Source: Rikenellaceae bacterium
Lineage (GTDB): Bacteria > Bacteroidota > Bacteroidia > Bacteroidales > Rikenellaceae
Length of the DNA stretch: 14,292 nucleotides
Assembly (NCBI GenBank): GCA_902362705.1
Contig: CABIXK010000003.1
Span: 182,238 to 196,529, forward strand
Direction: 5' to 3'
A program made the position numbers and the translations under genes. Under the pieces are notes generated by a model. That model was not told the DNA's origin. It was given only the letters and a program-made list of their open reading frames with translations, and did no database searches. This document shows, one piece after another, positions 6,019 through 13,199 of this stretch; position 1 is the stretch's first letter, and each line of letters starts with the position of its first letter.

Positions 6019-6723
6019 TCACAGATCGACCCTCCGACGCTGCCGCAGCCGGTCGACGCCGACCAGCTCGATCTCGTAGCGCAGCGTGGCGTTGGGCCCG
6101 ATGCCCAGCCGTGCGTCGCCCTCGGCGCCGTAGGCCGCGGCCGCGGGCAGCCACGCCTCCATGCGCCCGCCCCGGCCGATGAGCTTCACGCATTCGCGCT
6201 CGCCCGGACGCAGGTCGCCCAGCGTCGTGCGCAGCGAGTCGCCCCGCTCGTAGGAGGAGTAGCGCACCGCGCCGTCGGCCGTGCTGATCGTCCAGCGCAG
6301 CACGACGCTGTCGCCGTCGCGCTCGGGCAGCAGCTCCTGGTCGCCCACCTCCGCCACGCGGTAGGTCACGCCCGACGCCGTGCGGGCGAACGAGCGGTTG
6401 GTGCGGGCCACCTCGGCGAGGAACTCCTCCTCGTAGGCGCGCGCCCGCTCGGGCAGCGTGTGGTTCATGTAGCGCAGGTAGTAGGCCCGGGCCTGCTCCA
6501 TCGTAAGGCGCGCCGCGCCGCCGTAGGCGTCGCGGATGCCGGCGCAGAGGGCCTCGACGTTGAGCGTCGAGTCCATGCGCTGGAGCGTGAGGCCCATGTT
6601 CATGCCGAGGATGTAGGCCACCGAGTCGGTGTCGGAGGCCATCCTCGCCTTGCCGCCCGAACGCTTCGAGCAGGCCCCGGCCAGCAGCGTCAGCGCGGCC
6701 AGGAGCATCGCACACCGCCTCAT
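6019..6723 (-). CDS. FKBP-like lipoprotein with degenerate isomerase domain
   Basis: 234 aa. MRRCAMLLAALTLLAGAC is a lipoprotein signal with lipobox LAGAC (C18). Residues 31-90 resemble one FKBP_N helical module (DSVAYILGMNMG). Residues about 116-225 are an FKBP fold, shown by GVTYRVAEVG, GRGGRMEAWLPAAAAYG and IGPNATLRYEIELVGV. The pocket is altered against canonical FKBPs: the pocket Tyr is W144, the FD pair is R154-Y155, and the VIPGW segment is DLRPGER, so the Val-Ile pair and floor Trp are gone (E175 at the Trp position). Prolyl isomerase activity is therefore doubtful; a chaperone or binding role is more likely. Its ATG overlaps the nhaA stop codon (ATGA), implying translational coupling to the antiporter. 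It has no promoter of its own and no clear terminator before the next gene's promoter. Confidence 0.88.
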   Translation of the reverse strand: MRRCAMLLAALTLLAGACSKRSGGKARMASDTDSVAYILGMNMGLTLQRMDSTLNVEALCAGIRDAYGGAARLTMEQARAYYLRYMNHTLPERARAYEEEFLAEVARTNRSFARTASGVTYRVAEVGDQELLPERDGDSVVLRWTISTADGAVRYSSYERGDSLRTTLGDLRPGERECVKLIGRGGRMEAWLPAAAAYGAEGDARLGIGPNATLRYEIELVGVDRLRQRRRVDL

Positions 6724-8123
6724 CGCTGCGCCCGTTTCTTCGCGAAGAGGAGGATCAGCACCACGCCCGCCACGGCGGCGGCCGTCGATCCCATGAGGAT
6801 GGCGATCTTGCCGCGGTCGACGAGGTGGGGATCCGAGTAGGCCAGCGAGTCGACGAAGAGCGACATGGTGAAGCCGATACCGCCCAGACAGGCCACCGCG
6901 AGCAGCATGCGCCACGAGCCCCCCTCGGGCAGCACGGCCAGGCGCGCCTTCACGGCGATCCAGCTGGCCAGGAAGATGCCCAGCGGCTTGCCCACCAGCA
7001 GACCGAAGAAGACGCCCATGCCTATCGACCCGATCTCGGGCGAGAGGTGGAAGATGTTGAAGTACTCGGCCGAGGTGATCTCCACGCCGGCGTTGGCCAG
7101 GGCGAAGACCGGCATGATGAGGAAGGTCACGTAGGGCGTCAGCGCGTGCTCGAGGCGGTAGCTCATGCCCACCGAGCCCGAGGCCAGTCGCTTCATCTGC
7201 CGCAGATAGAAGCGGTGCTCCTCGTTGGGGAAGTCGTCCACCACGCCGTCGCCGTTGCAGTCGGGGTTGGCGCCCAGCAGCCGCTCCTTGAGCCAGGGCA
7301 TCTTGTGCAGGAAGTACTCACGGCGGAAGCGGGGCTGCATGGGGATCACCAGCGCCATCGCCACGCCCGAGAGGGTCGAGTGGATACCCGAGTAGTAGAA
7401 GAGGCCCCACACGGCGAAGGCGGCCGCCAGATAGACGAACATGCGCTTCTCGCCCAGACGGTTGAGGATGCAGAGTCCGGCCAGGATCGCCAGCGCCGCC
7501 GCCAGGCAGCCCAGTTGCAGCTCGCCGCCGTAGAAGATGGCGATCACCAGGATGGCGCCCAGGTCGTCGGCGATGGCCAGCGCCGTGAGGAAGATCTTGA
7601 GCGACACGGGCACGCGGTCGCCCAGCATCGAGAGGATGCCCACGGCGAAGGCGATGTCGGTGGCCGTGGGGATCCCCCAGCCGTTGGCGGCCAGCGTCCC
7701 GTGGTTGAAGAGCATGAAGATGAGGGCCGGAGCCAGCATGCCGCCCGCGGCGGCGATGACCGGCAGGATGGCCTGACGCACCGACGAGAGATGGCCGCAG
7801 ACGATCTCTCGCTTGATTTCGAGCCCCACCGTGAAGAAGAAGACCACCATCAGACCGTCGTTGATCAGCTTCTCGACGGTCATCCCCTCGGGGAAAGCCC
7901 AGTCGATCAGCCCGTCGGGCGACTGGACCAGCAGCGAGAGGTCGGTCTCCAGCAGGTGGCGGTAGAAAGGCGCCGTCCAGGGGAGGTTGGCCAGCAGCAT
8001 GGCGATGGCCACGCACGCGAGCAGCACGACGCCGCCCGCCCAGGGGGCCTCCATGAATCCGCGTCCGCGGCAGCCCAGTTCGTGGCGCGTGCGGACCCAG
8101 CGGTACATTGAAAATAGACGCAT
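6720..8123 (-). CDS. nhaA: Na+/H+ antiporter NhaA
   Basis: 467 aa, longer than the ~390-aa E. coli protein, with about 12 hydrophobic segments in the inner membrane. The ion site is intact: T155-D156 in TATDIAFAVGILSMLGD (E. coli D133), D186-D187 in ADDLGAILVIAIFYGG (D163/D164) and K379 in VGKPLG (K300). It exports Na+ in exchange for H+ for pH and sodium homeostasis. Between membrane segments, around residues 270-325, is an inserted hydrophilic loop containing D288-C-N-G-D-G-V-V-D-D297, which resembles a calcium-binding EF-hand or thrombospondin-3 loop. The start is uncertain: ATG 8123 follows an A/T-rich leader, but ATG 8108 is also possible and removes five residues. It is the first gene of a pair, overlapping the FKBP-like lipoprotein by ATGA. 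Confidence 0.96.
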   Translation of the reverse strand: MRLFSMYRWVRTRHELGCRGRGFMEAPWAGGVVLLACVAIAMLLANLPWTAPFYRHLLETDLSLLVQSPDGLIDWAFPEGMTVEKLINDGLMVVFFFTVGLEIKREIVCGHLSSVRQAILPVIAAAGGMLAPALIFMLFNHGTLAANGWGIPTATDIAFAVGILSMLGDRVPVSLKIFLTALAIADDLGAILVIAIFYGGELQLGCLAAALAILAGLCILNRLGEKRMFVYLAAAFAVWGLFYYSGIHSTLSGVAMALVIPMQPRFRREYFLHKMPWLKERLLGANPDCNGDGVVDDFPNEEHRFYLRQMKRLASGSVGMSYRLEHALTPYVTFLIMPVFALANAGVEITSAEYFNIFHLSPEIGSIGMGVFFGLLVGKPLGIFLASWIAVKARLAVLPEGGSWRMLLAVACLGGIGFTMSLFVDSLAYSDPHLVDRGKIAILMGSTAAAVAGVVLILLFAKKRAQR

Positions 8124-8158
8124 ATTAGTTATACTTTATTATAAGGTTTCGTTTTTGT
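8124..8158 (-). promoter_or_regulatory. AT-rich leader/promoter region of nhaA
   Basis: A sharply AT-rich 35-bp segment in otherwise GC-rich DNA directly precedes ATG 8123. It contains TTATAATAAAG on the minus strand but no good TAnnTTTG box, so the promoter type is uncertain. Confidence 0.3.
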
Positions 8159-8275
8159 CGTCCGCCCTGCCGCTTTCGACGGCGGTGGCGCACAATCCTA
8201 TGCCCGAGAGCTGCTCCCCGAGCCGCGCGGCTCGCAGCCACGGCGGGCGAAGGGCCGCTCTCTTCGGTCGCCGCC

Positions 8276-8376
8276 CCTTCGCTGGCTGCGGCCCGACCAA
8301 CCGCTCCGGCCGGCAGCAGTCCGGCGACATTCCGGCGGCAACCCGATCACCGCACCCGGCTGCAGCCCGACCGCTT
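8276..8376. repeat. Imperfect GC-rich tandem units between the agmatinase-family gene and nhaA
   Basis: Four related units of about 22-28 bp begin near 8284, 8312, 8334 and 8358, each of the form GGC-NGC-NGY-CCG (for example GGCTGCGGCCCGA, GGCTGCAGCCCGA). The left unit shares 19 of 20 bases (8277-8296) with 9558-9577 on the other side of the agmatinase-family gene. No protein gene is seen in 8124-8389. Confidence 0.4.
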
Positions 8377-8389
8377 ACCCGATAGCCGC

Positions 8390-9421
8390 TCAGCTCTTCA
8401 GCGCGAGCGAGCAGAGCTTCCAGAGCACCCGCGCGCCGACGATGGCGTCGATGCGCTCCTCGCCCGCCGAGGCCACCTCCACCACGTCGAATCCGATGAT
8501 CCGGCGCCCCGACCGCACGAGCCGGTCGAGCAGCCACACGGCCTGATCGAAGGTCAGCCCGCCCGGCACGGGGGTTCCCGTGTGGGGGCAGCAGCCGGGC
8601 TCGAGCCCGTCGATGTCGAAACTCACGTAGACCCGCTCGGGCAGCGCCTCCACGATCCGGCCGCACAGCGCATCCCACGTCGTGCCGCGGAACATCTCGG
8701 CCGCCAGGTCGAAGCCCGCGAACGAGACCACGCGACCGTCGCTTTGGGCCAGCGCCGCCTCTCCTTCGCAGAAGTCGCGCACGCCCACCTGCACGAGCCG
8801 CTCGACGGCCGGCACGTCACGCAGCACGTTGTACATGATCGAGGCGTGGGAGTATTCGAACCCTTCGTAGGCCACGCGCAGGTCGCGGTGGGCGTCGATG
8901 TGCAGCACGCCGAACGCGCCATGCCGCTCGCCGAGCGCCCGCAGCAGCCCGTAGGGGGTCGAGTGGTCGCCGCCCACGAGCCCCACCCGCTTGCCGCAGT
9001 CGAGCCAGCGCGCGGCCTGCGCACGGATGTTGTCGTTCATCGCCGCGCAGCCCTCGTTCACGCGGCGGAGCTTGCGCACGACCCCCTCGTCGGCCGGCGA
9101 GCCGCCCGCCTCCAGATGCTCGATCACGCGCACGGCGTCTGTGCGCAGCCGCTGCGAGGTCTCGAGCAGCCCGTAGTCGATGTCGGCCGTGGCGATGCCG
9201 CGCCGCCAGGCCCCGGGGGCCAGCGGCTCGTGGAAGTCGAGCTGCGTGGAGGCCTCGATGATGGCGTCGGGACCGTAGGCCGTGCCGGCTCCGTAGGATA
9301 CGGTGACGTCCCACGGCGCCGAGAGCAGCACCAGCTCGGCCGCGGCGGGCTCGAACGGCAGACCGAAGTAGGCGCCGTTGGCCACCCCCACGCCGTCGGG
9401 ATCGAAGGTTTTCTGTTCCAT
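8390..9421 (-). CDS. Agmatinase/arginase-family ureohydrolase
   Basis: 343 aa from ATG 9421. All binuclear-manganese ligands of the ureohydrolase family are present: H153 in GGDHS, D176, H178 and D180 in DAHRD, D269 and D271 in FDIDGLEP. The motif TGTPVPGGLTF (281-291) is typical of agmatinases. The enzyme hydrolyses a guanidino compound to urea and an amine. Agmatine to putrescine plus urea is the best guess, but arginase, formiminoglutamase, guanidinobutyrase or other guanidino specificities cannot be separated by eye. The start is supported by a TATCTTTG box 20 bases upstream; the longer open frame upstream (to 10252) is antisense to pdxB and is not coding. It is divergent from pdxB across about 196 bp. 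No terminator is visible before nhaA 266 bp downstream. Confidence 0.9.
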   Translation of the reverse strand: MEQKTFDPDGVGVANGAYFGLPFEPAAAELVLLSAPWDVTVSYGAGTAYGPDAIIEASTQLDFHEPLAPGAWRRGIATADIDYGLLETSQRLRTDAVRVIEHLEAGGSPADEGVVRKLRRVNEGCAAMNDNIRAQAARWLDCGKRVGLVGGDHSTPYGLLRALGERHGAFGVLHIDAHRDLRVAYEGFEYSHASIMYNVLRDVPAVERLVQVGVRDFCEGEAALAQSDGRVVSFAGFDLAAEMFRGTTWDALCGRIVEALPERVYVSFDIDGLEPGCCPHTGTPVPGGLTFDQAVWLLDRLVRSGRRIIGFDVVEVASAGEERIDAIVGARVLWKLCSLALKS

Positions 9422-9441
9422 ACCGTAATAGATAGACCCGA

Positions 9442-9472
9442 CAAAGATACGAATAAGCGAGGGTAATCGCAA
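9442..9472 (-). promoter_or_regulatory. Promoter of the agmatinase-family gene
   Basis: On the minus strand TTGC (9472-9469), 19 bases, TATCTTTG (9449-9442). The 16 bases CTTATTCGTATCTTTG are identical to those at the tRNA promoter. A weaker second box, TATCTTCG (9522-9515), lies 73 bp further upstream. Confidence 0.7.
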
Positions 9473-9483
9473 GCTTGCTTGCG
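9468..9483. repeat. Palindrome in the divergent control region
   Basis: Perfect 7-bp arms CGCAAGC and GCTTGCG are separated by TT, overlapping the -33 position of the agmatinase-family promoter. This is a plausible operator, or half of a nested hairpin region with the imperfect inverted repeat at 9499-9523. Confidence 0.5.
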
Positions 9484-9585
9484 TTTTGCCGAGCGGGAGT
9501 ATCTCGGGCGAAGCCGAAGATACGAATTTTCCCCGTTCCGGCCCGCCGGGCCGCGCTCTTCGCTGGCTGCTGCCCGAAAAAAGAG

Positions 9586-9593
9586 TATCTTTG
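9586..9593 (+). promoter_or_regulatory. -7 box of pdxB
   Basis: TATCTTTG lies 24 bases before ATG 9618, preceded by an A-run and the 20-bp element shared with 8277-8296. Confidence 0.65.
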
Positions 9594-9617
9594 CCGTGTC
9601 CGAAACAGTCAAACGCC

Positions 9618-10622
9618 ATGCAACGTCTGAAAATCATCGCCGACAGCGCCATCCCCTTCCTCCGCGGCATCCTGGAGCCGTGGGCCGAGGTGGAGTACCT
9701 GCCCGGCACGCAGATCGCGCCCGACCGGGTGCGCGACGCCGACGCCCTCATCGTCCGCACACGCACGCGGTGCGACGAGCGGCTGCTGGGCTCCTCGCGC
9801 GTGCGGCTCGTGGCCACGGCCACCATCGGCTTCGACCACATCGACCGCGCGTGGTGCGCCGCGCACGGCATCGAGGTGGCCACGGCCGCCGGCTGCAACG
9901 CCCGCGGGGTGCTGCAATGGGTCGCCGCGGCGCTCGAGTACCTCTCGCGCACGCAGGGCTGGCACCCCTCCGAGCGCACGCTGGGCATCGTCGGCGTGGG
10001 CCACGTGGGCTCGCTCGTGCGGGAGTACGCCGGGCGGTGGGGCTTCCGCACGATCTGCTGCGACCCCCCGCGCGAGGAGCGCGAGCGGTGCGGCTTCGTG
10101 CCCGTCGGCGAGGTGGCCCGCGCGGCCGACATCGTCACCTTCCACACACCGCTCGACGCCACGACCCGCCACCTGGCCGACGCGGCGCTGCTCGCCTCGA
10201 TGAAGCCCGGGGCCGTAGTGCTCAACTCGTCGCGGGGCCCCGTGGTCGACAACCGGGCGCTGCTGCACAGCGGCCTCGACTACTGCCTCGACGTGTGGGA
10301 GGGGGAGCCCTCGCCCGACCCGCAGCTGCTCGCCGGGGCCCGGCTCGCGACGCCCCACATCGCCGGCTACTCCGAGCAGGGCAAGGCCATGGCCACGGCG
10401 ATGGCCGTGGCGGCCGTCGCGCGCAGGTTCGACCTCCCGCTCGCGGGGTGGTACCCCGCCGGGGCGGCCCTCCCGACGCCGCGCCCGATCGGCTGGGACG
10501 AGCTGCGGGCGACCCTCCGCGCGGCCTACGACATCGAGGCCGAGAGCCGCCGCCTGAAGGCTTCGCCCGGCGACTTCGAGCGCCTGCGCGACAATTACGG
10601 CTACCGGCGCGAATATTTTTAG
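9618..10622 (+). CDS. pdxB: 4-phosphoerythronate dehydrogenase
   Basis: 334 aa, a D-2-hydroxyacid-dehydrogenase-type enzyme. MQRLKIIADSAIPFL is the characteristic PdxB opening, and ATATIGFDHID and GCNARGVLQWV are PdxB signatures. The NAD-binding Rossmann loop is G126-V-G-H-V-G131. The catalytic triad Arg/Glu/His fits R206 (NSSRGPVVD), E230 (DVWEGEP) and H247 (TPHIAGYSEQGK). The short PdxB-specific C-terminal dimerisation region follows from about 280. It oxidises 4-phospho-D-erythronate to 2-oxo-3-hydroxy-4-phosphobutanoate in the DXP-dependent pyridoxal phosphate pathway, in the cytoplasm. The ATG at 9618 is chosen because it follows the -7 box by 24 bases and gives the family start; an earlier in-frame ATG at 9486 lies upstream of that promoter. 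Confidence 0.96.
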   Translation: MQRLKIIADSAIPFLRGILEPWAEVEYLPGTQIAPDRVRDADALIVRTRTRCDERLLGSSRVRLVATATIGFDHIDRAWCAAHGIEVATAAGCNARGVLQWVAAALEYLSRTQGWHPSERTLGIVGVGHVGSLVREYAGRWGFRTICCDPPREERERCGFVPVGEVARAADIVTFHTPLDATTRHLADAALLASMKPGAVVLNSSRGPVVDNRALLHSGLDYCLDVWEGEPSPDPQLLAGARLATPHIAGYSEQGKAMATAMAVAAVARRFDLPLAGWYPAGAALPTPRPIGWDELRATLRAAYDIEAESRRLKASPGDFERLRDNYGYRREYF

Positions 10623-10641
10623 CGGATCGCCGTTTTTTTCG

Positions 10642-10649
10642 TAACTTCG
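10642..10649 (+). promoter_or_regulatory. Possible -7 box before the PyrD-like gene
   Basis: TAACTTCG (7 of 8 with TAnnTTTG), preceded by TTTTTTTCG, lies 42 bases before ATG 10691, just after the pdxB stop. Read-through from pdxB is also possible, since no terminator separates them. Confidence 0.45.
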
Positions 10650-10690
10650 CCGCCCCGGGCCGCCGAAGCCCCCACCGATACCACACGCCC

Positions 10691-11920
10691 ATGTACGACA
10701 GAATCATCCGACCGCTGCTCTTCGCTCTGCCCATCGAACGGGCCCACCGCCTCGTGCTGCTCGCGCTGCGCGTCGTGGGGTGGATCCCCGGCGGGCGGTG
10801 GCTGCTCGACCGCTGCTGCGCCGTGCACCACCCCTCGCTCGGGCGCGAGGTCTTCGGCCGCAGCTTCCCCAACCCCGTTGGGCTGGCCGCGGGCTTCGAC
10901 CGCAACGGCGACGCCGTGCGCGAGCTGGCCGCCCTGGGCTTCGGGTTCGTCGAGGTGGGGACCGTGACACCGCGGCAGCAGGCGGGCAACCCGCGCCCGC
11001 GCGTCTTCCGCCTGGAGCGCGACCGCGCGCTGGTCGACCGCATGGGCTTCCCCAACCGGGGTCTGGAGCGGACCATCCAGCGGCTGCGCCGCCCCCGCCA
11101 CGGGCTCATCGTGGGGTGCAACATCGGCCGCAACGCCTCCACGCCCCCCGAGGAGGCGCCGCACGACTACCTCAAGCTCTTCCGCAACCTCTACCAGTAT
11201 GCCGACTACTTCTCGGTGAAGCTCGGCTGCGACAACGCCTCGAACGACCGCGCCGTCTACACGCGCCGCTACATGCTCGGCATCCTCCAGCCCCTCTTCG
11301 ACTTCCGCCGCGGGCAGAACCAGTACCGGCCCATCCTGCTCAAGGTCTCGCCCGACATGACCGACGAGGAGATCGACCGCGTGGCCGACATCCTGATCGA
11401 GACGCCCCTCGACGGCGTGGTGGCCACGGACGGCACCCGTGCACGCACGGGCCTGAAGACCAGCCCCGAGGCCCTCGACGACATCGGCGCGGGCCGGCTG
11501 GGCGGCGCTCCGCTCACGCAGCGCGCCATCGAGATCGTGCGCCGCATCCACACCCGCTCGGGCGGCGCCTACCCCATCATCGGCGTGGGTGGCGTGATGA
11601 CGCCCGACGACGCGCGGGCGATGCTCAAGGCAGGCGCCGACCTCGTCCAGCTCTACACGGGCTTCGTGTGCGAGGGTCCCCGCCTGGTGCGCGACATCTG
11701 TCGCGCGCTGATCGACGAGGCCGAGGAGCTGACTGCGATGCGCGCCGCCGAAGCCTCGATGCAGGAACCCGAAGAGGCCGGAACCGACTCATCGGCCGCC
11801 GGACACTCCGACGCCGCCGGGAAGGCCGACGCCTCCCCCGCCCCGGCTGCCCCCGCCGAGGCATCCTCCGACACAACGGACCCCGCCGCCGCGCCCCGCG
11901 ACGCGGCCGACAAACTCTGA
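10691..11920 (+). CDS. Class-2 dihydroorotate dehydrogenase homologue with altered substrate pocket
   Basis: 409 aa. The N-terminal amphipathic region (1-45) and the α/β barrel (46-348) match membrane-associated, quinone-type PyrD. FMN-side motifs are well kept: GLAAGFDRNG (63-73), EVGTVTPRQQAGNPRPR, LLKVSPD with K218, and GVGGVMTPDDA and LVQLYTGF in the phosphate-binding region. By alignment from memory to E. coli PyrD (offset 5), the orotate-side residues differ: K66 is R71, N111 is D116, N172 is K177, P176 is D181, N246 is D247, T247 is G248. C180 occupies the catalytic-base position (S175; Cys is used in class 1), and N182 is kept. Residues about 349-409 form a Pro/Ala/Asp/Ser-rich tail not found in typical PyrD. 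It may still be the cell's PyrD, but altered specificity is likely. cinA starts 7 bases downstream, suggesting an operon. Confidence 0.85.
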   Translation: MYDRIIRPLLFALPIERAHRLVLLALRVVGWIPGGRWLLDRCCAVHHPSLGREVFGRSFPNPVGLAAGFDRNGDAVRELAALGFGFVEVGTVTPRQQAGNPRPRVFRLERDRALVDRMGFPNRGLERTIQRLRRPRHGLIVGCNIGRNASTPPEEAPHDYLKLFRNLYQYADYFSVKLGCDNASNDRAVYTRRYMLGILQPLFDFRRGQNQYRPILLKVSPDMTDEEIDRVADILIETPLDGVVATDGTRARTGLKTSPEALDDIGAGRLGGAPLTQRAIEIVRRIHTRSGGAYPIIGVGGVMTPDDARAMLKAGADLVQLYTGFVCEGPRLVRDICRALIDEAEELTAMRAAEASMQEPEEAGTDSSAAGHSDAAGKADASPAPAAPAEASSDTTDPAAAPRDAADKL

Positions 11921-11927
11921 CACAGCC

Positions 11928-13169
11928 ATGAACGCAACCATCCTCACCATCGGCGACGAGCTCCTCATCGGGCAGATCGTCGACACCAACTCGGTATTCA
12001 TCGCCCGCCAGCTCAACGCCGCGGGCGTGGTCGTCTGCGAGCGCACGTCGATCGGCGACGACCACGCGCAGATCGTCGCCGCCCTCGAGCGGGCGCTCGA
12101 CCGGTCGCAGATCGTGATCCTCACCGGCGGCCTGGGCCCCACCAAGGACGACATCACCAAGCGCACGCTCGCGAAGATCTTCCGCAGCGAGATGCGCTAC
12201 GACGACGAGGTCGGCGCCCACGTCGAGCGCATGCTCGCCCAGCGCGGCATCGCCTTCAACGCCCTCAACCGAGCGCAGGCGATGGTGCCCGAGTGCTGCA
12301 CGGTGCTCTTCAACGCCCACGGCACCGCCCCGGGCATGTGGTTCGAGCGCGACGGCAAGGTGGCGGTCGCGCTGCCGGGCGTACCCTTCGAGATGGAGCA
12401 CCTGATGCTCGACGAGGTGATGCCCCGCCTGAAGAGCCGCTTCGCGCTGCGGCAGATCGTCCACCGCACGCTCATCACCTCGGGTCTGGCCGAGTCGATG
12501 CTCGCCGAGCGCATCGAGGACTGGGAGGCGGCCCTGCCCCCCTACCTCAAGCTGGCCTACCTGCCCAACCCGGGCGCCGTGCGGCTGCGTCTGTCGGCCT
12601 ACGAAGTCGACGGAGCGAGCGCCGCCGAGGAGATCGGCCGCCAGTTCGAGGTGCTGCGGCGCCTCATCCCCGAGCACGTCGTCGGGTTCGAGACCGCCTC
12701 GGTGCAGGAGCTCGTCCACGACCGCCTCACCGAGCGGGGGCTGACGCTCGCCGTGGCCGAGAGTTGCACGGGCGGCACCATCGCCGCGCGCTTCACGGCC
12801 CTGCCCGGCGCCTCGGCCTACTTCCGCTGCGGCGTGGTGGCCTATAGCAACGAGGCGAAGCACGACCTGCTGGGCGTCGACCCGCAGGCCATCGAGCGCC
12901 ACGGCGCCGTGAGCGAGGAGGTCGCCCGCCAGATGGCCCAGGGGGTCCGCCGCGCCGCCCGCGCCGACTACGCCGTAGCCACCACCGGCATCGCGGGCCC
13001 CACGGGCGGCTCGGAGCGCAAGCCCGTGGGCACGGTGTGGATCGCCGTGGCCACCCCCGCGGGCACCACGGCCGTCTGCCGCCAGTGCGGCACCGACCGC
13101 AGACAGATCATCGACCGCGCCGCTGCCGTGGCCATCTCGCTGCTGCGCGACGCCCTGCGCGAGGAGTAA
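11928..13169 (+). CDS. cinA: CinA-family protein / NMN deamidase
   Basis: 413 aa, full length. Residues 1-170 form the molybdopterin-binding-like COG1058 domain (TIGDELLIGQIVDTNS, ILTGGLGPTKDD, ALPGVPFEM). Residues about 255-413 are the PncC-type amidohydrolase domain with the nucleophile region ESCTGG (278-283, S279), K311 in SNEAKHDLLGV and TGIAGPTGG (353-361). Two-domain CinA proteins cleave ADP-ribose-type pyrophosphates (N-terminal domain) and deamidate nicotinamide mononucleotide (C-terminal domain) in pyridine nucleotide salvage. The name derives from competence induction in pneumococcus, which need not apply here. It lies 7 bases after the PyrD-like gene and is probably co-transcribed. 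No U-tract terminator is seen after its stop. Confidence 0.95.
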   Translation: MNATILTIGDELLIGQIVDTNSVFIARQLNAAGVVVCERTSIGDDHAQIVAALERALDRSQIVILTGGLGPTKDDITKRTLAKIFRSEMRYDDEVGAHVERMLAQRGIAFNALNRAQAMVPECCTVLFNAHGTAPGMWFERDGKVAVALPGVPFEMEHLMLDEVMPRLKSRFALRQIVHRTLITSGLAESMLAERIEDWEAALPPYLKLAYLPNPGAVRLRLSAYEVDGASAAEEIGRQFEVLRRLIPEHVVGFETASVQELVHDRLTERGLTLAVAESCTGGTIAARFTALPGASAYFRCGVVAYSNEAKHDLLGVDPQAIERHGAVSEEVARQMAQGVRRAARADYAVATTGIAGPTGGSERKPVGTVWIAVATPAGTTAVCRQCGTDRRQIIDRAAAVAISLLRDALREE

Positions 13170-13199
13170 CGGGCCGGCAAGGCAACCCCGGCAGAGCAG

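Noticed and set aside
6825..8111. 428-codon plus-strand frame opposite nhaA
   Set aside because: His/Arg/Gln/Glu-rich composition without domain motifs, an exact shadow of the NhaA reading frame.
9422..10252. Upstream extension of the agmatinase-family frame to 620 codons
   Set aside because: The extension is antisense to pdxB, low-complexity, and lies upstream of the TATCTTTG promoter; the family start is at 9421.
9479..11920. A continuous 813-codon plus-strand frame spanning pdxB and the PyrD-like gene
   Set aside because: Its first ~400 codons are an out-of-frame, Arg/Pro/Ala-rich shadow of pdxB; only the part from ATG 10691 has family motifs. It is not a fusion protein.
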